Source: Bacillota bacterium (GTDB lineage Bacteria > Bacillota > Bacilli > Alicyclobacillales > SLC66). Taken from it: a stretch of 64,000 bases of DNA. Made by a program: the position numbers and the translations under genes. Positions 16,763 through 26,148 of this stretch are shown here, in pieces (positions within the stretch are counted from its first letter, which is position 1; the number at the start of each line of letters is the position of its first letter). The stretch is from positions 1-64,000 of the forward strand of contig JAKADA010000004.1 of the NCBI GenBank assembly GCA_021820975.1, in the 5' to 3' direction. The notes below the pieces were generated by a model. It was not told the DNA's origin and did no database searches. It worked only from the letters and a program-made list of their open reading frames with translations.

Positions 16763-17928
16763 TACAAATGTTCTTCAATCGAATACAAAGTAACCTTCGG
16801 TTTCCCGGAAAGTGATGTCAAGCTATCTCGAAAACGCCGCATTTCCTCAAAAATCTTCTGTTTATTCCAAGAAACAATACCCTGCGAACGTATCCATTGA
16901 TGATAACGTACATTATCAGGATCAACAAAAGGTGATAAATAGATAATGTCGTTTTTATCCAAAGGTAAGCATGCCAAAAGATCAAGGGTACGCATCCGAT
17001 GATCAAGTGCAAACGGATCACCGCCTACTCCAACTAACACAATCACGCCAACATGAAAACCTGCACTCTTTAGAATCGAAATTGCTTCTGCCGCTTCTTC
17101 GGATGTTCCAGGTTTTTTTAGGGCGCTACGCAATTCATTGTGACCCGTCTCTAAACCCACGTAGACATGAGTCAATCCTAGTTGGCGAATCGTTCGCAAT
17201 TGTGCCAATGACTTATCATCGACATGAAACGTATCCATAAACGTAGAAAACGTAAAATTGGACGGCAGTTCTGGAAGTTCTTTACGCAACATGTATAAGG
17301 CTTCCACTAACCTATCTTGCGCAACCACAAGCGCATTGCCATCACCTAAGAAGACTTGATCACGATCTTGTAATCTTTCGCCAAAAAATCGTTTTAACTT
17401 CCCCACATGCTCTTTTAGTTCTTCGGGTGTTTTCACATGAAACGATCGATCTTGGTAAAAATCACAAAATGCACATCGGTTGTAAGAACAACCTTCAGCA
17501 AGTTGAACAAATAAAGCTTTATATTGGTCTGGTGGCAAAATACTGACACGCTGATAGACGTTGTAAAACGCATCATAATCCTGCTTAAGATCTCGGTCAC
17601 CCTGCCAAGATACAATACGCTCTAACCACGCTCTTTCAGACACTTGTGGTTGTTGCAACAAAGTTTCAACATGGTGGTACACAGACGACAGCAGGGCGTG
17701 TTTTTGTTCCTCCGACAAATCATGATATGTCCGCCAAACATTCGGTCGCATCGTAGACGACTCCACCATGCGATGATCTAGCCCCCGCCGAACGGCACGA
17801 CCTGTATCAGAGAGAAATAAAAAACGCCCTGTTCGATCAAAGCTGTAAAAGCACGTTCCAACTTGAAGAAGCAACGTATGATGTTGCCTGCGTACAAAAG
17901 CATCCAAAGCTTCTTCGTGTCGTACCAT
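16759..17928 (-). CDS. radical SAM protein of unknown substrate
   Basis: A 389-residue protein. Residues 1-135 form an uncharacterised N-terminal region; the radical SAM barrel begins at about 138 with the cluster motif GCSYNRCAFCDFY, spaced CX4CX2C (Cys147, Cys152, Cys155) rather than CX3CX2C, as seen in some COG1032-like families. YVGLETGHNELRSALKKPG at about 276-294 is typical of SAM-binding barrels of the Elp3/HemN/MiaB-like kind. It begins two bases after the hfq stop (TAG-GT-ATG), so it is co-translated with hfq. The reaction is unknown; a role in RNA or cofactor chemistry would suit its neighbours but is a guess. Confidence 0.85.
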   Translation of the reverse strand: MVRHEEALDAFVRRQHHTLLLQVGTCFYSFDRTGRFLFLSDTGRAVRRGLDHRMVESSTMRPNVWRTYHDLSEEQKHALLSSVYHHVETLLQQPQVSERAWLERIVSWQGDRDLKQDYDAFYNVYQRVSILPPDQYKALFVQLAEGCSYNRCAFCDFYQDRSFHVKTPEELKEHVGKLKRFFGERLQDRDQVFLGDGNALVVAQDRLVEALYMLRKELPELPSNFTFSTFMDTFHVDDKSLAQLRTIRQLGLTHVYVGLETGHNELRSALKKPGTSEEAAEAISILKSAGFHVGVIVLVGVGGDPFALDHRMRTLDLLACLPLDKNDIIYLSPFVDPDNVRYHQWIRSQGIVSWNKQKIFEEMRRFRDSLTSLSGKPKVTLYSIEEHLY

Positions 17929-17930
17929 AC

Positions 17931-18161
17931 CTACTCCATATCAAAACGCACACTACGACTTGGCGTAAACGTCGAGACGGCATGCTTATAGATCAATTGT
18001 TGTTTACCCTCGGATTCAATGACAACGGTAAAGTTGTCAAACCCTTTAACCACTCCGCGGATCTGAAATCCATTGACAAGATATACAGTTACAGGGATGT
18101 TCTCTTTGCGGATCTGATTTAAAAAGCTGTCTTGAATATTGATCGTTTTACCCGCTGTCAC
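17931..18161 (-). CDS. hfq: RNA chaperone Hfq
   Basis: A 76-residue Sm-like protein forming a hexameric RNA-binding ring. The Sm1 motif ([20 protein letters not shown]) and the Sm2 motif ending [12 protein letters not shown] (Hfq family YKHAISTI) are present. The start is GTG with GGGGGG upstream. The order miaA-hfq is that of Bacillus and many other bacteria. Confidence 0.96.
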   Translation of the reverse strand: MTAGKTINIQDSFLNQIRKENIPVTVYLVNGFQIRGVVKGFDNFTVVIESEGKQQLIYKHAVSTFTPSRSVRFDME

Positions 18162-18220
18162 AATAGGCCCCCCAAATAATCAAGCAAATTACACAACTGT
18201 GCAGAGTGCGACTTACCGCT

Positions 18221-19156
18221 TTATGGTAACACCTGCTCTATAGTTTGCCAGATCTGCAGTAAGAAATTCTTATTTATCATACCATCTTCCGGCGTCTCAT
18301 ACCACTGAATTCGCGGATCCGCACGAAACCAAGAAAGCTGACGTTTCGCATAGCGGCGGGTCGCCTGACAAATAGTTTCCACAGCTTGGTCAAGTGAGCT
18401 TTCTCCCGCTAAGTAACCCGTCAGTTCCTTGTAGCCAATAGCTTGCATGGAAGTGTGCGATGCTGTGCAACCCATAGAGAGTAATGACTCAACTTCCGCA
18501 ACCAATCCTTGATCGATCATCTTATGCACTCGATGATCGATACGCGCATAAAGCCGTGAGCGTTCCATTGTAAAGCCAAGCAGTATCGGTTTAAACGGTG
18601 ACTCTTCACCTTGATAACTCTGAGACATGGGTTGCCCCGTTTGAAGAACCACTTCCAAAGCACGGATGAGTCGTCGTTCGTCATTTGGATGAATACGAGC
18701 AGCAGACACAGGGTCAAGATTTTGCAATCGTTCATGCAGTACAATGCTTCCTACTTCTCGTGATTCACTAGCGAGTTGTTCACGCAAGCTTATGTTACGC
18801 TTAGTTTTCGTGAAATCAAAATGGTCAATTAAGGCACGTACATACAAACCCGTGCCACCAACCACGATAGGTAAATGTCCGCGCGTGTGGATATCTTGCA
18901 AGATCGGTCGAGCCATCGCCGCATAATCGTGCACCGTAAATGTTTCAAGCGCACTGACTACGTCAATCATATGGTGAGTGATGCCTTGCCGATCCACGAA
19001 AGGCAGTTTTGCCGTTCCAATATCCATATGGCGATAGACTTGCATGGAATCAGCTGAAATGATTTCTCCGTTATAGCGCTTGGCAAGTTCGAGGCCCAGA
19101 TCGGATTTGCCAACCGCTGTTGGCCCTACGACACAAATGACTGGCAATTTAGACAA
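18221..19156 (-). CDS. miaA: tRNA dimethylallyltransferase MiaA
   Basis: A 311-residue enzyme that transfers a dimethylallyl group to A37 of tRNAs reading UNN codons, giving i6A, which MiaB (encoded at 24351) can then thiomethylate. The P-loop GPTAVGKSDL, the segment EIISADSMQVYRHMDIGTAK and GGTGLYVRALI are diagnostic. The start is TTG at 19156 with AGGAGG 11 bases upstream. Length is normal for the family. Confidence 0.96.
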   Translation of the reverse strand: MSKLPVICVVGPTAVGKSDLGLELAKRYNGEIISADSMQVYRHMDIGTAKLPFVDRQGITHHMIDVVSALETFTVHDYAAMARPILQDIHTRGHLPIVVGGTGLYVRALIDHFDFTKTKRNISLREQLASESREVGSIVLHERLQNLDPVSAARIHPNDERRLIRALEVVLQTGQPMSQSYQGEESPFKPILLGFTMERSRLYARIDHRVHKMIDQGLVAEVESLLSMGCTASHTSMQAIGYKELTGYLAGESSLDQAVETICQATRRYAKRQLSWFRADPRIQWYETPEDGMINKNFLLQIWQTIEQVLP

Positions 19157-19174
19157 ATGCCCAAAAACCTCCTA

Positions 19175-20026
19175 TTAAGTACTAATAGCGACAGCATAGG
19201 TCGTTGATCCACGCCCAGGCGCCAAATCAAAACCAGGCAGAATGCGCAACCAATCTGTATGCCGACGAGCTTTGATAACAACAGCCTTACGAGCAATTCG
19301 CCGCGCTTGCAAAATATCCCCTACTGTCCAATTTTTCGCTACTGAAAAGGGTCGCAAAGACGCCATCGCTGCTGAACGTTTTATTGCATGCTCAAACATG
19401 GGATCTAAGTATACAATATCGACTGATCGATCAGGTAATTTTTCAAAGACATCCTGCGATCGATCACAAACTAAGCGCAACCGACGCATGGCATCTTGTA
19501 AATCAGGTAAACTTGTATCATACGTCTGTAATCCATGTGCTACAATGAATGCTACGTAGGGACTTGCCTCAAGAGCTATACACAACCCTCTTTCACCTAC
19601 GGCAAAAGAAAACATTAAAGCGTCGGAACAAAGCCCTGCCGTGCCATCAAGAATAATATCCCCAGGTTCGACTTGGGCAAGATTTAACAATTTATCTTGT
19701 TCACCACGCTGCATAGCTTTAGCACGTAATAAAGAAATACCTGGATGGTAGATAAATTTGTTGTTTGAATCGTCCGATTTATGCAACGATAGCGCCTTTG
19801 AACGGTGTTCGACAACGATATACGTTATTTGCTGCTCAAAAAACATCCGCGATAAAGATCGTTTCTTGCGTGGGACATAGGTCACACCTAGCATCTCCGC
19901 CACATGACATGCATGGCGTGCATCGTCAGGCAAAGCATCTGCTGCTTCTGTCAAAATAAGATCGTTCAACGAAATCCGCGTACCCCATGCATCCGTTAAC
20001 GCTTTGAGTTCAGAGTCTTGTATCAT
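19175..20026 (-). CDS. RsmJ-like class I SAM-dependent methyltransferase
   Basis: A 283-residue protein with a Rossmann methyltransferase fold in its C-terminal two thirds: SAM-binding motif IILDGTAGLCSDALMFSFAV, an acidic turn CIALEASPYVA, and the catalytic-type motif VDIVYLDPMFEHAIKRSA, which matches the RsmJ (YhiQ) family that methylates G1516 of 16S rRNA. The N-terminal part (KRSLSRMFFEQQITYIVVEH) is less conserved. Its ATG overlaps the mutL stop (ATGA). RsmJ assignment is by motif; another guanine-N2-type substrate is possible. Confidence 0.8.
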   Translation of the reverse strand: MIQDSELKALTDAWGTRISLNDLILTEAADALPDDARHACHVAEMLGVTYVPRKKRSLSRMFFEQQITYIVVEHRSKALSLHKSDDSNNKFIYHPGISLLRAKAMQRGEQDKLLNLAQVEPGDIILDGTAGLCSDALMFSFAVGERGLCIALEASPYVAFIVAHGLQTYDTSLPDLQDAMRRLRLVCDRSQDVFEKLPDRSVDIVYLDPMFEHAIKRSAAMASLRPFSVAKNWTVGDILQARRIARKAVVIKARRHTDWLRILPGFDLAPGRGSTTYAVAIST

Positions 20027-21822
20027 AGACTTCGTTTAAACTCCCGTTCTAATTGCTGGCGCGATAAAATAACCGCTGTAGGGCGCCCATGCGGACAAGT
20101 AAATGGATTTTCAAGCGTAGATAAAGCATCTAAAAGGGCATTCATTTCCATAATGCTCAATGTCTGATTCGCTTTGATTGCCGCTTTACAAGCTCGCATA
20201 ATCAAACGATCTTCCATTTTGAGCATCGAATCCAAATCACGTTCTTCAAGCAAATCGGTCAAAAAATCATTGACCAATCGATGCACATCGAGGCCTTCCC
20301 ATATATGGGGAATTTCGCGAACAACAATCGATGTATCGCCAAATCGCTCATAGACAAGACCGAACGCTTGAGCTTTATCCGCGTATTTTCCTAGAATTTG
20401 CACCTCGTGTGCTCGCAAATCGATCGTTATCGCCACAAGTAACGGCAATGAAAATTTTCCTCGTTCCTGAAAAGACTGCCGAAACTTCTCATACAGAACC
20501 CTTTCATGTGCCGCATGTTGATCGATAAGATATACTGATTCACCATCTTGCGCAACAATATACATCTGTAAAGCTTGTGCAATCGCACGAATTTGTCCTT
20601 TGCGTATGGCTTGTGCAGTTATCTGAGGTCCCCTAGGCTCAACAACAGTTGCAGCAGGTTCTTGCAAGACCATAGCAAGTTGAGCATCCGATACCTGTTT
20701 TGCTGATGATATAGCAGGTGCGTGAACATAGGATGGCGCTTTAAAAGCAGTTTCCGGATAGGAACTGACTATTTCTCGTACAGGAGTTTCTTCCCACACC
20801 CGAGACTCAGGCGTATTCACAAAAGGCGGTGCAAATCCAGCTTGAAGTGCTTCTTTTACGGCTCGTACCAGAAGATCCCGTACATCTTTTTCCTCGCTAA
20901 AGCGAACTTCGAGTTTACTCGGATGTACATTCACATCCACCAAGTTTGGATCCATTGTCATGTTGATCATCACGATAGGATACCTGCCTTTAGGCAACGT
21001 GGTATAGTACCCAACCAAGATGGCATTACCCAAAGCCAGGCTACGAATTGGGCGACCATTAATCGAAAACCACATCGCATTACGCGTAGATTTAGAATAT
21101 TCAGGAAGTGAAATTAGCCCTCTTATAACATAATCAGGATGATCCAAGGAAATCGCAAGTGCTGACTTTGTCGTCGGCACACCATACACAGATGCAAATA
21201 CAGAAGTGAGCATTCCATCACCAGGCGTTTCTAGGTTCCCTTTTCCATCGGATTCGACAACGAAAGCGAGGTCGGGTCGTGCAGCAGCTGCGCGGCTAAC
21301 AACATCTACGACATGACCCGCTTCTGTTTGCAAGGAACGAACAAACTTAAGTCGCGCCGGAGTATTGTAAAAGAGATCCGTTATCATCATCCTGGTACCT
21401 ACAGGACAGCCTACTTCTTCTCGCTTTGTAAGAAGTCCACCGCGAAATTGTAGTTGCACACCGCTTTCCTGATCTTTCTCTCGTGTTCGAACGACCACAT
21501 TACTTACAGAAGAGATGGAAGGTAAGGCTTCACCCCGAAATCCGAGGGAATGAATCTTTCGTAAATCATCAATCGAACGAAGTTTACTAGTAGCATGCCT
21601 GATAAAAGCCAACTCAACCTCATCTGCCGCAATGCCAAAACCATCATCAACAACTTCGATGGACGTCATACCTCCACCTGTGATTCGTATGATAATTCTC
21701 TGTGCCTCAGCATCCATAGCATTTTCGATTAACTCTTTGACAACAGAGGCCGGTCGCTCAACCACTTCACCAGCTGCAATCTGATTGGATACCAGATCAT
21801 CAAGTACCTGGATGTATCCCAA
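20023..21822 (-). CDS. mutL: DNA mismatch repair protein MutL
   Basis: A 599-residue GHKL ATPase that couples MutS mismatch recognition to strand incision. The N-terminal ATPase motifs are VKELIENAMDA, DDGFGI, and SLGFRGEALPSIS. The C-terminal domain has the endonuclease motif DQHAAHERVLYE, ACKAAIKANQ and CPHGRPT, so this is a nicking-type MutL as in other bacteria lacking MutH. The start is the TTG at 21822, which puts the family start (GYIQVLDDLVSNQIAAGEV) eight bases after AAGGGGG; an upstream in-frame TTG would extend into mutS. It follows mutS by five bases. Confidence 0.95.
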   Translation of the reverse strand: MGYIQVLDDLVSNQIAAGEVVERPASVVKELIENAMDAEAQRIIIRITGGGMTSIEVVDDGFGIAADEVELAFIRHATSKLRSIDDLRKIHSLGFRGEALPSISSVSNVVVRTREKDQESGVQLQFRGGLLTKREEVGCPVGTRMMITDLFYNTPARLKFVRSLQTEAGHVVDVVSRAAAARPDLAFVVESDGKGNLETPGDGMLTSVFASVYGVPTTKSALAISLDHPDYVIRGLISLPEYSKSTRNAMWFSINGRPIRSLALGNAILVGYYTTLPKGRYPIVMINMTMDPNLVDVNVHPSKLEVRFSEEKDVRDLLVRAVKEALQAGFAPPFVNTPESRVWEETPVREIVSSYPETAFKAPSYVHAPAISSAKQVSDAQLAMVLQEPAATVVEPRGPQITAQAIRKGQIRAIAQALQMYIVAQDGESVYLIDQHAAHERVLYEKFRQSFQERGKFSLPLLVAITIDLRAHEVQILGKYADKAQAFGLVYERFGDTSIVVREIPHIWEGLDVHRLVNDFLTDLLEERDLDSMLKMEDRLIMRACKAAIKANQTLSIMEMNALLDALSTLENPFTCPHGRPTAVILSRQQLEREFKRSL

Positions 21823-21827
21823 AACAA

Positions 21828-24344
21828 TCACCCCCTTGTTTGCCGCAATTGTTCTTGCCAAACATACAAACGCGATAAGGCTTCTTTAGGCGTAAGATCA
21901 TCCAAAGGACAAGCGAGAATTTCTTCCATGATAGCAGTATAATTTGACTCATCAAAAGTGGTTGCCATTTGTTCAAACGTGATTTCTCGCAAAGTAACGT
22001 TGGATTCAAGCTGAGCCAAAATAACTTTAGCCCGCTCTGTAACTGATCGTGGTACACCAGCATGTAACGCCACTTGAATGCCGTAAGAACGATCCGCAGG
22101 ACGTTCCACGATGCGGTGTAAAAAAACGATCTGATCGTCCCTTTCAGAGACAGCCACCGATAAGTTAAATACATGTTCCAACCGTGAATCAAGTACGGTA
22201 AGTTCATGATAATGCGTAGCAAACAATGTACGAGCATGAGTATGATCATGCAAATACTCAATCATCGACTGAGCAATACTCATTCCATCGTATGTCGCGG
22301 TTCCACGACCAATTTCATCGAGCAAGAGTAAGCTTTTTGGCGTCGCATCTCGTAAAATTTCGGCTGCCTCTGTCATTTCTACCATAAATGTACTCAGACC
22401 AGCCGACACATCATCAGAAGCGCCAACACGCGTAAACACTTTATCAACGATCCCGATGCGAGCAAACTTAGCCGGAACAAAGGATCCCATCTGAGCGAGA
22501 ATCACAATTAAGGCAACTTGCCGCATATAAGTACTCTTGCCAGCCATATTAGGGCCCGTGATGATACCAATACGCCGCGACTGCTCTGTAAATAACGTAT
22601 CATTAGGCACATAATTGCCATCCACATGGCGTTCTACGACAGGATGCCTGCCTTCTTCGATCACCAATTCCCCACTTTGGTCGATATCTGGGCGGGTATA
22701 CCCATAACGAACCGCACAAAAAGCCAAACTCATGATGGCATCAAGTTCGCCCAAAGCGTCACTAATCTCTTGCATAGGACGTACATACGCTTTTGTTTCT
22801 TGCACAAGTGCCATAAAATGGTCCCACTCAAGTTCCTTAATACGTTCATCCGCTTGCGTTATTTCCTGTTCGTATTGGCGCAACTCGGGCGTAACAAATC
22901 TTTCTGCACCAACTAATGTTTGTTTACGTTCATAGTCCTGTGGCACAGACGATGCATTGGCTGAGGTGACCTCAATATAGTAGCCAAAAACTTTGTTGTA
23001 AGAGACTTTCAACGATTTGATTCCTGTTCGTTGTCGTTCTCGTTGTTCCAATAAAGCTAAATAACTCCGACCACCTTGAGCCACTTCTCGCAAATGATCT
23101 ACCGTTTCATCAACAAAAGGTCGCAAAATACCTCCCTCTTTACCAGAGCCTGTCGGATTTTCAACAAGTTTTGTTTGAATGGTTTGCGCGATCTCCGTAA
23201 GATCGTGCAACTCATTCATGACAGAGAGTAGTTCCCCGACGGCACCAGCCTCATGTATGGTCATTTTTATCTGGTAAGCTTTTTCAAGGCCGCTGGCCAA
23301 CTGCACCAAATCCCGAGGTGATACCGTCCCATAACTAATTCTGGAGACGGGCCTCGATAAATCAGGAAAACCTTTAAGATACGCTGCAATTTCTTGCGTA
23401 GTTACGTGATGTTTCATAAAAAAGGAAACCGCATCCTGACGTAGAGTAATCACGTTTAAATCAAGAAATGGACGTTCAATCATTTCACGTAACTTGCGTT
23501 TTCCCATCACAGAGTGCGTAAAATTCAAAGTCTCAAACAAAGTGGCCCCATGGCGAGTCGCTGAAATAGGCTGTAGCAATTCAAGACTCGTCATGGCTGC
23601 TTGTGACAGTTGTAAATACATCGAACCTTCGACATATTGGGGATCTTTAAGATGCACAAGATCGCGTTTTCCCGTATAGCGAACATAGCGTACAAGGATA
23701 TCTTCCGGTTGTAACGAAAAAGATGATTGTTCTTGATCATCTTGAAACAATGAAAGCACTGCGTGCAACTGTTTAGCCGCTTCCGTTGACCATGTTTTGA
23801 CCGCAGGTGATGCGTGCTGACTGACGATCATCTCCTCAATATGCAGTGAAGATAACCAAGGTAAAAGATCTTGTGCATTCCCAACTTTTTTCCAGACATC
23901 TCCTGTCATAGGATCCATGGCGGCAGCACACGTGACGTTTTGCGCTGTTGCATCAGAACCAATACACGCAACAAGCAAACGTACATCGGACTCCTTAATA
24001 AAATCAAACCCTGTTCCCGGCGTGACGATACGGATAATATCGCGTTTGACGAGTCCTTTGGTTGTTTTAGGATCCTCCATCTGTTCACAAATCGCCACAC
24101 GGTAGCCTTCTTTAACCAACCGAGCAATATAGGACTCGGCGGCATGATACGGCACACCACACATAGGAACACGATTGTCGCCTGCACCGCGGCCTGTTAA
24201 TGTAAGACCTAGTCGTTCACTGACTAGAAGAGCATCATCAAGAAATAGTTCGTAAAAGTCGCCAAGACGAAAGAAAAGCAGTGCGTCTTGACACGACTGC
24301 TTAACCATAAGATATTGATCCATCATCGATACTTTAGCTGCCAA
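21828..24344 (-). CDS. mutS: DNA mismatch repair protein MutS
   Basis: An 838-residue mismatch-recognition ATPase. The N-terminal DNA-reading motif is LFFRLGDFYELF (Phe-X-Glu type), and the ATPase has Walker A GPNMAGKSTYMRQ, TFMVEMTEAAEIL, Walker B LLLLDEIGRGT and TLFATHYHEL. A C-terminal extension suited to dimer/tetramer formation is present. The start is TTG with AGAGGTG seven bases upstream. It lies six bases after miaB and is read with it and mutL. Confidence 0.96.
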   Translation of the reverse strand: MAAKVSMMDQYLMVKQSCQDALLFFRLGDFYELFLDDALLVSERLGLTLTGRGAGDNRVPMCGVPYHAAESYIARLVKEGYRVAICEQMEDPKTTKGLVKRDIIRIVTPGTGFDFIKESDVRLLVACIGSDATAQNVTCAAAMDPMTGDVWKKVGNAQDLLPWLSSLHIEEMIVSQHASPAVKTWSTEAAKQLHAVLSLFQDDQEQSSFSLQPEDILVRYVRYTGKRDLVHLKDPQYVEGSMYLQLSQAAMTSLELLQPISATRHGATLFETLNFTHSVMGKRKLREMIERPFLDLNVITLRQDAVSFFMKHHVTTQEIAAYLKGFPDLSRPVSRISYGTVSPRDLVQLASGLEKAYQIKMTIHEAGAVGELLSVMNELHDLTEIAQTIQTKLVENPTGSGKEGGILRPFVDETVDHLREVAQGGRSYLALLEQRERQRTGIKSLKVSYNKVFGYYIEVTSANASSVPQDYERKQTLVGAERFVTPELRQYEQEITQADERIKELEWDHFMALVQETKAYVRPMQEISDALGELDAIMSLAFCAVRYGYTRPDIDQSGELVIEEGRHPVVERHVDGNYVPNDTLFTEQSRRIGIITGPNMAGKSTYMRQVALIVILAQMGSFVPAKFARIGIVDKVFTRVGASDDVSAGLSTFMVEMTEAAEILRDATPKSLLLLDEIGRGTATYDGMSIAQSMIEYLHDHTHARTLFATHYHELTVLDSRLEHVFNLSVAVSERDDQIVFLHRIVERPADRSYGIQVALHAGVPRSVTERAKVILAQLESNVTLREITFEQMATTFDESNYTAIMEEILACPLDDLTPKEALSRLYVWQEQLRQTRG

Positions 24345-24350
24345 AAATAT

Positions 24351-25787
24351 TCACCTCTGCACCGTTCCCTTAAGCGTCCACGTGTTCGCTGATTCGATGC
24401 GTACAGGAACTAAACTACCGATCAATCCTGCTTCTCGCGGCAATAAGACAAGCTTATTCGAACGCGTTCTTCCTTGGAGCATCGCATCATTCTTTTTACT
24501 TGCCCCTTCAACAAGGACCTGAGCGGTCGTACCCACTAACTGTTCATTGTATTGACGAGAAATGGTGTTTTGAACATCCATCAATTGTTGTAAGCGATAT
24601 TTCGTGACATCTTCCTCGACCAAATTCGGCATGGTTGCCGCAGGTGTTCCCGTTCGAGGTGAATACATAAACGTATAGGCGGTGTCATAACGAACTTCAC
24701 GCACAAGATCAAGCGTTGCTTGAAAATCATCATCCGTCTCTGATGGAAATCCAACGATGATATCCGTTGTCAAGGCTACATCAGGAATTTTCGCACGAAT
24801 GCGTTCAACGAGACGCAAATAATATTCTCTGCTATATCCTCGATTCATCACCGAAAGTATACGGTTGCTTCCTGACTGAACAGGCAGATGGATATGTTCA
24901 CAAACTGAACTGGTTTCAGCGATCGCAGCAATCAACTCATCCGTAAAATTCCATGGATTGGATGTGGTAAAACGCACTCGGTTGATACCATCAACTTGTC
25001 CCACAGCACGCAGTAACGTGGCAAAATCAATACCCAAATCCAAGCCATAATCATTGACATTTTGGCCGAGCAACGTGATTTCCTGGTACCCTGCCTCTAC
25101 AAGACCTCGTACCTCATCGACGATGCTTTCCAACGTCCGACTTCTTTCTCGACCTCGCGTATACGGGACAATGCAATAGGTACAAAATTTATTACAGCCA
25201 TATTGAATAGTTACCCACGCTCGCAAACCATCTTGTCGCGCTTTAGGCAGATCATCAACAAGATATTGTGCATGATCCCATACTTCCATCACGGTTTCCT
25301 GGCTGTTCATGGCTGTCTCGACAAGTTCTGGTAAACGATGCAGATTATGTGTCCCAAAGACAAGATCGATCCAAGGATACGTTTTTTGTACTTTTTCTTG
25401 AACTGCCTTTTCTTGTGGCATACATCCACAAACGCCTAGCAACAAGTTAGGATTGCGATGTTTCAAAGGACGTACACGACCAATTTCACCAAACACTTTA
25501 TTTTCGGCATTCTCACGGACAGCACAGGTATTAAATAAAATGAGATCCGCATCTTCTTCGACATCCGTTGCAGTATATCCCATCGTCTGAAGCAATCCTG
25601 CCATAATCTCAGTATCATGTTCATTCATTTGACAACCGTACGTACGCAGTAAAAATCGTTTTCCCTGATACTTATTCACTAGCTCTTCACGAACAGGTTC
25701 AGCCATAGCCATCGCTTCGCGTTGCGCAATAGTTGGTCGATGTACGCGCAGATCAAGTCGTTCTACGTCGATCTCAAGATCCGCCAT
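24351..25787 (-). CDS. miaB: tRNA-2-methylthio-N6-dimethylallyladenosine synthase MiaB
   Basis: A 478-residue methylthiotransferase with two Fe-S clusters. The N-terminal UPF0004 domain has RTYGCQMNEHD, FNTCAVRENAE and GVCGCMPQE; the radical SAM domain has YGCNKFCTYCIVPYTRGRE; a C-terminal TRAM domain closes the protein (LVGTTAQVLVEGASKKND). It adds methylthio to the i6A37 made by MiaA. The ATG at 25787 is chosen because AAAAGGAG lies eight bases upstream; an in-frame GTG at 25805 overlaps that site. The gene heads the miaB-mutS-mutL unit. Confidence 0.96.
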   Translation of the reverse strand: MADLEIDVERLDLRVHRPTIAQREAMAMAEPVREELVNKYQGKRFLLRTYGCQMNEHDTEIMAGLLQTMGYTATDVEEDADLILFNTCAVRENAENKVFGEIGRVRPLKHRNPNLLLGVCGCMPQEKAVQEKVQKTYPWIDLVFGTHNLHRLPELVETAMNSQETVMEVWDHAQYLVDDLPKARQDGLRAWVTIQYGCNKFCTYCIVPYTRGRERSRTLESIVDEVRGLVEAGYQEITLLGQNVNDYGLDLGIDFATLLRAVGQVDGINRVRFTTSNPWNFTDELIAAIAETSSVCEHIHLPVQSGSNRILSVMNRGYSREYYLRLVERIRAKIPDVALTTDIIVGFPSETDDDFQATLDLVREVRYDTAYTFMYSPRTGTPAATMPNLVEEDVTKYRLQQLMDVQNTISRQYNEQLVGTTAQVLVEGASKKNDAMLQGRTRSNKLVLLPREAGLIGSLVPVRIESANTWTLKGTVQR

Positions 25788-25828
25788 ATATCTGCTCCTT
25801 TTCACTTAACCCTATCATCTATCTACTT

Positions 25829-25858
25829 ATTGTACCGGAAGTTGTAAACGTGTTACAA
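25829..25858 (-). promoter_or_regulatory. promoter of the miaB-mutS-mutL unit
   Basis: -35 TTGTAA (25853-25858) and -10 TACAAT (25829-25834), spacer 18, immediately after the intrinsic terminator of the upstream RNA. Confidence 0.6.
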
Positions 25859-25863
25859 GCCAT

Positions 25864-25888
25864 AAAAAAGGGAGCATCACGATGCTCC
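25864..25888 (-). terminator. intrinsic terminator upstream of miaB
   Basis: GGAGCATC-GT-GATGCTCC on the minus strand followed by CTTTTTT. It ends the putative RNA and any read-through from the ligase cluster. Confidence 0.9.
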
Positions 25889-26075
25889 TTGTGTTCACCC
25901 GCCTGTGCCGTAACGGAGGCCGGTGTTTTCGAACCTGCTCTCGCAGGTGGGTGACTAGCATTCTGACTCTTTGACTTCCCTCACGATCAGGGCATGTCAG
26001 CACAGAACGGATATCCGTCTCCCCTTCAAACACATACGGTTCAAAACATGTGGCCTACTACGTGCACTGCAGGTG
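25864..26075 (-). ncRNA. putative structured small RNA, unclassified
   Basis: The 343 bases between the ligase cluster and miaB contain no convincing gene but have an RNA-like layout on the minus strand: a promoter (26082-26110), about 210 transcribed bases and a strong terminator. Visible helices are CACAT/ATGTG (26034-26053); an irregular hairpin built from TTCTG/CAGAA, TGAC/GTCA and CCCT/AGGG (about 25959-26009); and a branched unit closed by CACCC/GGGTG, holding ACCTGC-GAGA-GCAGGT and GCCTCCG-TTA-CGG...AGGC (about 25896-25953). It does not match 6S RNA, SRP RNA, T-box or any common riboswitch as far as I can judge. Confidence 0.5.
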
Positions 26076-26081
26076 ACTTTT

Positions 26082-26110
26082 ATCTTACCAACAGTTGTGC
26101 TAATTTACAA
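26082..26110 (-). promoter_or_regulatory. putative promoter of the small RNA
   Basis: -35 TTGTAA (26105-26110) and -10 TAAGAT (26082-26087), spacer exactly 17 bases, just beyond the stop of the last ligase gene. Confidence 0.5.
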
Positions 26111-26148
26111 CAGGATTTATCAAACAGTATACCTCGAAATCATCCACT

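Noticed and set aside
21800..22261. 153-codon open frame inside mutS
   Set aside because: It is a shifted frame of the clear mutS C-terminal coding region.
25864..26075. Possible 6S RNA or SRP RNA assignment for the structured RNA
   Set aside because: The helices form separate hairpins and a branched unit rather than the long irregular rod with a central bubble of 6S RNA, and no SRP Alu or GNAR tetraloop signature is visible.
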